Below, piece after piece: positions 1 through 5,768 of a stretch of DNA of 10,601 nucleotides. The DNA comes from Bacteroidales bacterium UBA2030 (GTDB taxonomy: Bacteria; Bacteroidota; Bacteroidia; Bacteroidales; TTA-H9). The notes below the pieces were generated by a model, which saw only the letters and a list, made by a program, of their open reading frames with translations, did not search any database and was not told the origin of the DNA. The stretch is taken from positions 1 through 10,601 of the forward strand of contig DDBO01000176.1 of assembly GCA_002332755.1 (NCBI GenBank), in the 5' to 3' direction. Within the stretch, counting starts at the first letter, position 1. The number at the start of each line of letters is the position of its first letter. The position numbers were made by a program, and so were the translations under genes.

Positions 1-31
1 TTTTTATTTGTTGGTGGTATTAGTGTTGGAA

Positions 32-649
32 TTATTTTTCCGATGAGGTATTAGGAGGAAGGGTATCTAAATCGTTGGGTTTATCTTGTTTTTTGTTGAT
101 ATGGTTCATGGTGCGTTGTATGCCTATATTTATCCACATTAAAACGGCCTCAGCAGCTTCAGGTATTACCTTGAGCATCACTTGTTCTTCTTCTCTTGTC
201 CAACGTCCCAGCACATAATCTACCTGCATCCCTTTTGGAAAATTGCTACCTATCCCTATACGCATCCTGGGAAAGTTTTCGGTTTGCAAAATTTCTATTA
301 TATGGTTTAGGCCATTGTGTGTTCCTCCACTTCCTTTGGGCCTCAAGCGAATAGTCCCCAGCGGAAGGTCGAGGTCGTCATACACCACCATAAGGTTTTC
401 GAGGGGTATGTTTTCTTTCTCCATCCAATACCTTATTGCTTTTCCACTGAGGTTCATATAGGTATTGGGTTTAATGATGATAAGATTTTTACCTCTATAT
501 CGCAGTTTGGCAACATCAGCATATCTGTCGGTTATAAATGTAGCCTTGGCTTTCTGGGCAAGGGCATCAGCAACCAGAAAACCTGCATTATGCCTGGTAT
601 TGGCATATTCCGGTCCGGGATTTCCCAATCCTGCTATCAGGTAATTCAT
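32..649 (-). CDS. pth: Peptidyl-tRNA hydrolase
   Basis: Cytosolic enzyme that hydrolyses the ester bond of peptidyl-tRNAs released from stalled ribosomes, recycling tRNA. The 205-residue product has the usual family length (about 190-205). The N-terminus reads GLGNPGPEY (7-15) followed by TRHN (18-21). The residues matching the E. coli catalytic set are visible: N10, H20, N66 in MNLSG, D91 in YDDLDLP, and N112 in GGTHNGL. The ATG at 647-649 is preceded by AGGG about 5 nt upstream, a modest ribosome binding site. The C-terminal tail after about residue 185 is polar and low in conserved features. It is the last gene of the prs-L25-pth block and lies 104 bp beyond L25, with a terminator between them, so it depends either on read-through or on a promoter I could not recognise. 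No terminator is visible in the 31 bases after its stop. Confidence 0.97.
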   Translation of the reverse strand: MNYLIAGLGNPGPEYANTRHNAGFLVADALAQKAKATFITDRYADVAKLRYRGKNLIIIKPNTYMNLSGKAIRYWMEKENIPLENLMVVYDDLDLPLGTIRLRPKGSGGTHNGLNHIIEILQTENFPRMRIGIGSNFPKGMQVDYVLGRWTREEEQVMLKVIPEAAEAVLMWINIGIQRTMNHINKKQDKPNDLDTLPPNTSSEK

Positions 650-689
650 AGTTCCCTGTTGTTAGGCGAAATTCGTGATATTTTGTGTT

Positions 690-726
690 AAAAAAAACTG
701 TATCACCCGAAATGTGGATGATACAG
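690..726 (-). terminator. Intrinsic terminator after the L25 gene
   Basis: On the minus strand an 11-bp stem (CTGTATCATCC pairing with GGGTGATACAG, with one G-U pair) closes a 7-nt loop and is followed at once by eight U residues (690-697). It begins 27 bp after the L25 stop and ends 40 bp before the pth start, so it should reduce transcription from L25 into pth. Confidence 0.85.
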
Positions 727-753
727 CTTGATAAATAACGGAATTTATCGATT

Positions 754-1323
754 TTATTTTCCCGATTCCTGAGCCATTGCAGCGCGGGTGGGCAGAATAG
801 CCACAATTACCGAGCTTGGATTATCAAGGAATGTGAGGTGATCGTTTTTCATATCTGCAACTCTGATGGAGTTGTTGATATCGAGATTGGTGATATCTAT
901 GGTAATCTGTTCAGGCAAGTGCTCAATAAGGCCCTTTACCTTAAGTTTACGGAACTTTTTCACAAGTTTCCCCCCTTTTAATACACCAATACTGTTGCCC
1001 GTAACTTTTAGCGGAAGGCTTACTACTACGGGTTTTTCCGGTTTTACCTCCAGAAGATCAACATGCAGAATCTGATCAGTTACAGGATGGAATTGTACTT
1101 CCTGCAAGATGGCTAGGTGTTTCTCTCCATTCACATCGAGTTGGATGAGATAAACATCCGGAGTGAAGATGGCTTTGTTAATCTGTTTTTCTTCGATAGA
1201 AAGCAGTTTTTGTTCTCCATGGCCATAGAGTGCCACAGGCACCAGGCCTTGTTTGCGAACCTGCTTTGTACCTTTCTTCCCTACGTTCTCTCTTAGAGAA
1301 CCGCTCATAGAAATAGTTTTCAT
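754..1323 (-). CDS. rplY: Ribosomal protein bL25, long Ctc/TL5 form
   Basis: Component of the large ribosomal subunit that binds 5S rRNA; the long form is also called the Ctc general stress protein. The 189-residue product has two parts: an N-terminal 5S-binding domain (about 1-93, with GSLRENVGKKGTKQVRKQG near the start and HPVTDQILHVDLLEV at 79-93) and a C-terminal beta-rich TL5 domain (about 95-180, beginning PVVVSLPLKVTG). Short L25 proteins such as that of E. coli lack the second domain. The ATG at 1321-1323 has no Shine-Dalgarno, which is common in this phylum. A promoter lies 60 bp upstream and a strong terminator follows the stop, so the gene can be a single transcription unit although it sits between prs and pth on the same strand. 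Confidence 0.95.
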   Translation of the reverse strand: MKTISMSGSLRENVGKKGTKQVRKQGLVPVALYGHGEQKLLSIEEKQINKAIFTPDVYLIQLDVNGEKHLAILQEVQFHPVTDQILHVDLLEVKPEKPVVVSLPLKVTGNSIGVLKGGKLVKKFRKLKVKGLIEHLPEQITIDITNLDINNSIRVADMKNDHLTFLDNPSSVIVAILPTRAAMAQESGK

Positions 1324-1383
1324 TTCAGGTTTGTTTTTAAATTAGTTGATAATGTTTATTTTACTTTTTTCTCAAAAGGGTTG

Positions 1384-1414
1384 CAAAGGTAGGCAAAATC
1401 GCTTTTGATTAGAA
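1384..1414 (-). promoter_or_regulatory. Candidate Bacteroidota-type promoter of the L25 gene
   Basis: On the minus strand TACCTTTG (1384-1391) matches the TAnnTTTG -7 element exactly and is followed by CAACC. The -33 region 19 nt upstream reads TTCT, a poor match to TTTG. A start near 1377 would give a leader of about 54 nt. The assignment rests on the -7 match and the position alone. Confidence 0.55.
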
Positions 1415-1518
1415 AAGTTTTTCGAGCTCTGTTTGAAAAAATTTATCTATGGTGTTGTTTTTTAATTACATAAATGTGTATCCCTAAAATATCCGGAATG
1501 AAGGATTGGGGTCAATAA

Positions 1519-2463
1519 TCAAAGAATAGTAGAAAAATCGAAATGCGAGCTGATAGACTTGAAACGATGCACTCTGTCAATAACGTCAGCAAATAGGGGG
1601 GCACTGGAGATAATCTTAATTTTTTCGGTTTCCTGAACGGGGAATGTATCGGTTACAATAACTTCGGATAGCACTGAGTTGTGAATTCTATCGAGTGCAG
1701 GCCCTGAAAACACGGGATGGGTAGCCATTGCCCTTACAGAGGAAGCTCCCTGTTCCATCATTAACTCTGCAGCTTTGCAGATAGTGCCAGCTGTGTCGAT
1801 GATATCGTCGACGAGTACTATATCTTTACCTTCCACTTCGCCAATGATGGTCATTTTTTCAACCTGGTTGGCTTTTGCCCTTTGTTTGAAGCATATTACC
1901 AGGTCGCTGTTCAGAAATTTGGCATAGGCAGCTGCTCTTTTGGCACCCCCGGTATCAGGCGATGCCATTGTTAGGTTGGGAAGGTTCATTTTTTTGAGGT
2001 AAGGGACGAAAAGAGTGGATGCATAGAGATGGTCTACCGGAAAGTCGAAAAAACCCTGAATTTGGTCGGAATGCAAGTCCATAGTAATGATGCGGTTGAC
2101 TCCTGCTGCTGAGAGTAAGTCGGCAACAAGTTTTGCTCCAATGGCTACACGGGGTTTGTCTTTGCGATCCTGGCGGGCAAAGCCGTAGTAGGGAATCACT
2201 GCGACAATCCTTTTAGCCGAAGCCCTTTTGGCTGCATCTGCCATCATCAGGAGTTCAAACAGATTTTCGGAAGGTGCGAACGTTGACTGAACGATAAAAA
2301 TGTCGTTACCCCTTACTGTTTCTTCAAATGACACTGAAAATTCACCGTCGCTGAATGTAATAAAATTGATCTTGCCAAGCTCCTGTCCATAGATTTTTGC
2401 AATCTTCTCGGCAAGGTAGCGGCTGGCCCTGCCCGAAAAGATGTTTACTTTGGTTTTTGCCAT
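1519..2463 (-). CDS. prs: Ribose-phosphate pyrophosphokinase (PRPP synthetase)
   Basis: Makes 5-phosphoribosyl-1-diphosphate from ribose 5-phosphate and ATP in the cytosol, feeding purine, pyrimidine, NAD, histidine and tryptophan synthesis. The 314-residue length is normal for class I enzymes. Visible motifs are FSDGE (37-41), RQDRKDKPR (97-105) in the ATP-binding region, MDLH (128-131), the catalytic flexible loop with K193 and R195 in KQR, and the PRPP/ribose-5-phosphate loop VDDIIDTAGT (218-227). The E. coli loop reads KRR, so the middle residue differs here, but the conserved Lys and Arg remain. The ATG at 2461-2463 gives the classic MAKTKVNIFSG start and has no Shine-Dalgarno. The gene is transcribed away from the tRNA-Leu gene. 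It precedes L25 by 195 bp with no visible terminator between them. Confidence 0.97.
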   Translation of the reverse strand: MAKTKVNIFSGRASRYLAEKIAKIYGQELGKINFITFSDGEFSVSFEETVRGNDIFIVQSTFAPSENLFELLMMADAAKRASAKRIVAVIPYYGFARQDRKDKPRVAIGAKLVADLLSAAGVNRIITMDLHSDQIQGFFDFPVDHLYASTLFVPYLKKMNLPNLTMASPDTGGAKRAAAYAKFLNSDLVICFKQRAKANQVEKMTIIGEVEGKDIVLVDDIIDTAGTICKAAELMMEQGASSVRAMATHPVFSGPALDRIHNSVLSEVIVTDTFPVQETEKIKIISSAPLFADVIDRVHRFKSISSHFDFSTIL

Positions 2464-2501
2464 GGTATTGAGGGTGTTGTGTGTTTCGCAAAAGTTGGTT
2501 G

Positions 2502-2532
2502 CAAAATTAAGGTATTCCTATAACTTAAAATA
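2502..2532 (-). promoter_or_regulatory. Candidate promoter of prs
   Basis: On the minus strand TAATTTTG (2502-2509) matches the TAnnTTTG -7 element and is followed by CAACC, the same string found after the tRNA-Leu and L25 -7 elements. The -33 zone is only T-rich (TTTT about 17 nt upstream). The predicted leader is about 30-35 nt. Confidence 0.6.
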
Positions 2533-2561
2533 TTTTGCCGAATATTCCTCACTTCCTATTT

Positions 2562-2617
2562 CTGTTCATTTCAAAGAGTCCCGTATGAAAACATTTGAAA
2601 AATCGATAGTTGAACAG
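2562..2617. repeat. Nested pair of inverted repeats in the prs/tRNA-Leu intergenic region
   Basis: CTGTTCA (2562-2568) and TGAACAG (2611-2617) are perfect 7-bp inverted copies. Directly inside the left arm, TTTCAAA (2569-2575) pairs with TTTGAAA (2594-2600). Together they could fold as a 14-bp stem with an 18-nt loop and a 10-nt bulge on one side. The structure lies upstream of both predicted promoters, so it is in neither predicted leader. The rest of the 253-bp region holds only the two promoters and no convincing gene. Confidence 0.45.
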
Positions 2618-2668
2618 TGTGAGGCCATAGAAGGTTCCTTAAGCATAAAGGGAGAATAGTGTAAAGAA

Positions 2669-2699
2669 ATTGGAAATATGGAGGCTTTTTGTAATTTTG
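2669..2699 (+). promoter_or_regulatory. Candidate promoter of tRNA-Leu
   Basis: TAATTTTG (2692-2699) is an exact TAnnTTTG -7 element. ATTG (2669-2672) lies 19 nt upstream at the -33 position, one mismatch from TTTG. Transcription would start around 2706, about 11 nt before the mature tRNA end, which is a sensible distance. Confidence 0.65.
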
Positions 2700-2716
2700 C
2701 AACCGAATCGTTCTTT

Positions 2717-2800
2717 GCCCGGATGGCGGAACTGGTAGACGCGTTGGTCTCAAAAACCAATGGGGTAAATCCCGTGCCGGTTCGATTCCGGCTCCGGGTA
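2717..2800 (+). tRNA. tRNA-Leu (anticodon CAA)
   Basis: The full cloverleaf can be drawn by hand. The acceptor stem GCCCGGA pairs with TCCGGGT (first pair G-U), with discriminator A at 2800. The anticodon stem TTGGT/ACCAA encloses loop CTCAAAA, placing anticodon CAA at 2751-2753 (reads UUG). A long variable arm (GGGGTAAATCCCG) is typical of class II leucine tRNAs. The T arm GCCGG-TTCGATT-CCGGC is perfect. The length is 84 nt without CCA. The 3' CCA is not encoded because CAG follows, so it must be added by tRNA nucleotidyltransferase. It stands alone between a promoter and a terminator, divergent from prs. Confidence 0.97.
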
Positions 2801-2806
2801 CAGTAA

Positions 2807-2849
2807 AATCCCTTGCCTTTGCTTTAGAAATGGCAAGGGATTCTTTTTT
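2807..2849 (+). terminator. Intrinsic terminator of tRNA-Leu
   Basis: A perfect 11-bp stem (AATCCCTTGCC at 2807-2817 and GGCAAGGGATT at 2832-2842) with a 14-nt loop is followed by C and six T residues (2844-2849). It starts 6 bp after the tRNA. In the opposite direction the tract after the stem is only a few T residues, so it would be a weak terminator for the rnf transcript arriving from the right. Confidence 0.88.
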
Positions 2850-3023
2850 GGGAGAAGGCAGAAATTTGATTCTTTAGAAAATGTTTTGAGAAATATTTTT
2901 TTTGATCTGAGTAAGGCTGGCCGCAGTATGATTGTAAATCCATGATCGGCATGGGGTATTTTTAATCCGAAATATCCCGGCTCAGCATATTCCTCATAAG
3001 CATGGGTTTTCTGTAACAGCGAT

Positions 3024-3599
3024 TTATTTAACCAAACCGGCGAATCCCATAAATGCCAGTGAAAGTAAGCCAGCGGTAATAAGTGCAATAGGGACGCCCT
3101 TCATTCCTTTGGGTACATCATTAATCTCAAGCTGCTCGCGAATACTTGCGAATATTACCAGAGCGAGTGAAAAACCAATGGCCATGGAAATAGCAAATAA
3201 TACGCTTTCTACCAGGTTAAAGTTGCGTTTAATAACCATGATGGCAACGCCCAGCACAGCACAGTTGGTAGTAATTAGAGGCAGATAAAGGCCTAGTGCT
3301 TGATAAAGCGGAGGGCTTACTTTTTTGAGAATGATTTCTACCATCTGCACTAAGGCAGCAATAACGAGGATGTACGATATGGTTTGGAGAAATGCAATAT
3401 TAAGAGGTACCAGAATATATTGGTTAATCAGGAATGTAACCAATGTGGCAAGGGCCATCACAAAAATGACAGCCGCTCCCATACCTAAGGAGGTGGAAAT
3501 TCGAGTGGATACACCCAAAAAGGGGCAAATTCCCAGAAACTGGGTTAAAACAATGTTGTTTACCAATATTGCAGAAATGATCAATAGGATGTATTCCAT
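3024..3599 (-). CDS. rnfA: Rnf electron transport complex subunit A
   Basis: Integral membrane subunit of the ferredoxin:NAD+ oxidoreductase, paired with its homologue RnfE in the membrane. The 191-residue length is typical, and the hydrophobic profile fits the six-helix RnfA/NqrE fold. C25 in GICPFLG and C113 in TNCAVLG are the two membrane cysteines that, with the matching pair in RnfE, are reported from structures of Rnf and Nqr complexes to hold an intramembrane [2Fe-2S] cluster. The conserved start MEYILLIISAILVNNIVLTQ supports the ATG at 3597-3599. It has no clear Shine-Dalgarno and begins 3 nt after the rnfE stop, so translation is probably coupled. It is the last gene of the operon. 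No convincing terminator is seen in the 174 bp between it and the tRNA terminator. Confidence 0.97.
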   Translation of the reverse strand: MEYILLIISAILVNNIVLTQFLGICPFLGVSTRISTSLGMGAAVIFVMALATLVTFLINQYILVPLNIAFLQTISYILVIAALVQMVEIILKKVSPPLYQALGLYLPLITTNCAVLGVAIMVIKRNFNLVESVLFAISMAIGFSLALVIFASIREQLEINDVPKGMKGVPIALITAGLLSLAFMGFAGLVK

Positions 3600-3602
3600 G
3601 GC

Positions 3603-4199
3603 TTACGATTTTGCGGGTTTAGAAAGCTGATTGATAATGGCAATAAGAAATCCGAGGGTGATAAAGGCACCTGGTGCGAGAATAAAAATAAGTATGCCGT
3701 CAGCATTAGCAGGTATAAATTTCATACCGAATATCGAACCACTGCCAAGCATTTCACGAACGGAACCCAATAATGTGAGTGCAAAAGCAAAACCCAGACC
3801 CATGCCGAAGCCATCGATAACCGAGCTTAAGGCGTTGTTGCGTGAGGCAAAAGCTTCTGCACGTCCTAATACAATGCAGTTTACAACGATAAGCGGGATG
3901 AAAATGCCCAGCTGTGCATGCAAACCGGGGGCATAAGCCGCCATTACCAGGTCAACAATGGTTACAAAAGTGGCAATTACTACTATAAAGGCTGGGATGC
4001 GAACCTTATCCGGAATAAAATTTTTAATTAAGGAAATAATGAGATTCGACATTAATAAGACAAAGGTGGTTGCTAAGCCCATTCCGAGTCCATTGATGGC
4101 AGAGGAAGATACTCCCAGGGTGGGGCACATTCCCAATACCAGCACAAATACCGGGTTCTCGCGTATAAAACCTTTTAAAAAGTTGCTTTTTTGGTTCAT
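3603..4199 (-). CDS. rnfE: Rnf electron transport complex subunit E
   Basis: Membrane subunit homologous to RnfA and NqrD. I place the start at the ATG at 4197-4199 (MNQKSNFLKGFIRENPVFV), giving 198 residues. AAAGGAGG lies 6 nt upstream, and this start overlaps the rnfG stop as ATGA. A frame-open upstream ATG at 4248-4250 would add 17 unconserved residues inside rnfG and is rejected. The motif NPVFVLVLGMCPTLGVS carries C25, and VNCIVLGRAEAFASRNN carries C108; these match the intramembrane iron-sulfur cysteines known from the family. The charged loop and helices agree with about six membrane segments. The neighbours are rnfG upstream and rnfA 3 nt downstream. Confidence 0.97.
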   Translation of the reverse strand: MNQKSNFLKGFIRENPVFVLVLGMCPTLGVSSSAINGLGMGLATTFVLLMSNLIISLIKNFIPDKVRIPAFIVVIATFVTIVDLVMAAYAPGLHAQLGIFIPLIVVNCIVLGRAEAFASRNNALSSVIDGFGMGLGFAFALTLLGSVREMLGSGSIFGMKFIPANADGILIFILAPGAFITLGFLIAIINQLSKPAKS

Positions 4200-4774
4200 T
4201 TTTCCCCTCCTTTCTTTTGGTTTTCCCATGCCCGTTGAACAGCATCGCAAAAAGCTCGTGAACTGATGGTTGCTGCAGTGATAGCCTCTATGGTTCCCTG
4301 GTCTTTGGTTACCTTTACCTTCTGATTGGTAAGCTGGGCAATATTGAGATTCTTAAACTGGTCTTTAAATTTGGGTTCGGCCATTTTTGTGCCCAGTCCT
4401 GGTGTTTCTTTGTGTTCCAGAACAGCTATATCGTTGATGGAACCATCAGCATTGAAGCCTACCATAATGCTTATATATCCCGAAAAACCCTTATATGTAT
4501 AGGTTTGTACAGCTGTTCCTACAATACTATCACCTTCATAGCCTTTATACAAGATTAAAGAGTCGGGTCCATCGGAAGGCATGACGGCAAACCTTTCGAG
4601 GCGGTCGAAGGGCGGAATGACCTCCTTAATGGCATTTTCGGTTTTCTTTTTGGTAGCGGCAGCTATGGGTTCTTTGGTTAAATTGTAGACTCCTGCAAGT
4701 GCTGCACTGGCTACCAGGGTTATAACCAGCAATGTGCTGATCATATTTTTGAGCGAAGATTCTCTTTTGGCCAT
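4196..4774 (-). CDS. rnfG: Rnf electron transport complex subunit G (FMN-binding)
   Basis: Subunit with one N-terminal membrane helix (about 10-30) and a large domain on the outer face that carries covalently bound FMN. The length is 192 residues. HKETPGLGTK (121-130) is the conserved FMN-bind motif. The flavin attachment site is predicted at T169 in TAATIS (166-171). The textbook consensus is [ST]-G-A-T-x-[ST], so the Gly is Ala here while the acceptor Thr is kept. Attachment normally needs the flavin transferase ApbE, which is not in this window. The ATG at 4772-4774 has GGGGAGG 9 nt upstream, inside the end of rnfD. The gene follows rnfD by 1 nt and overlaps rnfE by 4 nt. Confidence 0.96.
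   Translation of the reverse strand: MAKRESSLKNMISTLLVITLVASAALAGVYNLTKEPIAAATKKKTENAIKEVIPPFDRLERFAVMPSDGPDSLILYKGYEGDSIVGTAVQTYTYKGFSGYISIMVGFNADGSINDIAVLEHKETPGLGTKMAEPKFKDQFKNLNIAQLTNQKVKVTKDQGTIEAITAATISSRAFCDAVQRAWENQKKGGEK
4206..4213 (-). promoter_or_regulatory. Shine-Dalgarno that fixes the rnfE start
   Basis: AAAGGAGG on the minus strand, with GGAGG 6 nt before the ATG at 4199. It supports the internal start over the longer frame-open start at 4250. Confidence 0.8.
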
Positions 4775-4775
4775 A

Positions 4776-5765
4776 TTATTTTACCTCCCCGAATCTTTTA
4801 GGTTTAAATGCCCTATTGATGAGGGGCACAAAAGCATTCATGATAAGTATAGCGAAAGAAACACCCTCAGGATAAGCTCCAAATACCCTGATAAGTATAG
4901 TAAGCACCCCGCAGCCTATACCAAAAACAATTTGTCCCCAGGGTGTCATGGGTGAAGAAACCATGTCGGTAGCCATATAGATGGCACCTAAAAGTAAGCC
5001 TCCGGCCAGAATATGGAAAACAGGATCAATGTATTTCTCTGGGTTAACCCACCACAAAATTCCGGCAAAGAGAAAGCTGGTCAGGATATAGCTTACAGGG
5101 ATGTGCCAGGTTATTATTTTGCGGTAGAGTAAGTAGATGCCTCCCAGAATAAGGGCAATGGCCGAGACCTCTCCTAATGATCCTCCAATTTCACCCCAGA
5201 AAAGACTTATGTAAGTAGGCAGCTTTATTTGTGAAATGGTTTCTCCCATTGCAAGATGGGTTTTAAGCGTTCCTAAGGCTGTCGGGCCAGTTATTCCGTC
5301 AAAATTGAGGAATGCCATACGGCTTTCGATGGGTCTGGGCCAGGTGGTCATGCTTACCGGGAATGAAATCAACAGAAAAACACGAGCTACCAGCGCCGGA
5401 TTAAAAATATTTTTTCCCAATCCGCCGAACGACATTTTGGCAATGCCAATGGCGACGAGGCTTCCGATAATTACCTGCCACCAGGGTAAGGATGAAGGAA
5501 CATTAAAAGCTAACAACAAACCTGTTACCACAGCTGAGCCATCGGAAATGGTGGGTTCTTGGTGTAGCAAGTATTTTTGAATAACATATTCGATGGCCAC
5601 GCATGAAAGGATGGCGAGCAGGGTCACAAAAAGGGCCGCAATACCAAAATACCACAGCGAAACAAGCCATGCGGGAATGAGGGCAATGACCACTCCCCAC
5701 ATGATCGATTTAATCGACATCTCACCGTGTACATGAGGAGACCCGGAAATAATCAGCTGATTCAT
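4776..5765 (-). CDS. rnfD: Rnf electron transport complex subunit D
   Basis: Large membrane subunit (329 residues), homologous to NqrB, with many hydrophobic helices and covalently bound FMN. The N-terminal SGSPHVHGEMSIKSIMW is characteristic. SDGSAVVTGLLLAFNVP (74-90), GGLGKNIFNPALVARVF (114-130) and ATDMVSSPMTPWGQIVFG (265-282) are family signatures. The predicted FMN attachment threonine is T162 in DGITGPTALG (156-165). Family members usually have S/T-G-A-T, so this protein has Pro in place of Ala before the Thr. The ATG at 5763-5765 has no Shine-Dalgarno and lies 3 nt after the rnfC stop, which suggests coupled translation. In Rnf this subunit works with RnfG, RnfA and RnfE in membrane electron transfer and ion translocation (Na+ or H+ cannot be decided from sequence). 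Confidence 0.96.
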   Translation of the reverse strand: MNQLIISGSPHVHGEMSIKSIMWGVVIALIPAWLVSLWYFGIAALFVTLLAILSCVAIEYVIQKYLLHQEPTISDGSAVVTGLLLAFNVPSSLPWWQVIIGSLVAIGIAKMSFGGLGKNIFNPALVARVFLLISFPVSMTTWPRPIESRMAFLNFDGITGPTALGTLKTHLAMGETISQIKLPTYISLFWGEIGGSLGEVSAIALILGGIYLLYRKIITWHIPVSYILTSFLFAGILWWVNPEKYIDPVFHILAGGLLLGAIYMATDMVSSPMTPWGQIVFGIGCGVLTILIRVFGAYPEGVSFAILIMNAFVPLINRAFKPKRFGEVK

Positions 5766-5768
5766 GGT

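Noticed and set aside
2585..2659. Possible 24-residue peptide (MKTFEKSIVEQ...) in the prs/tRNA gap
   Set aside because: No ribosome binding site, no promoter at suitable distance, and the frame is simply the end of a longer chance frame starting within prs.
2883..2910. T-rich AAAAT/ATTTT stem with an 8-T run as an rnf or tRNA terminator
   Set aside because: The stem is five A-T pairs and would not be stable. The T-run is on the wrong strand for the rnf genes.
2946..2984. GGG-TATTT bulged stem after rnfA as a terminator
   Set aside because: The stem has a bulge, and no T-tract follows on either strand.
2750..3088. 112-residue open frame on the minus strand running over the rnfA end and the tRNA-Leu antisense strand
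   Set aside because: It overlaps the well-supported rnfA end in another frame and passes through the terminator and tRNA. No start signal or recognisable motif.
4200..4250. Upstream ATG that would lengthen RnfE by 17 residues
   Set aside because: The extension is unconserved and lies inside rnfG. The ATG at 4197-4199 has a good Shine-Dalgarno and begins at the conserved N-terminus.
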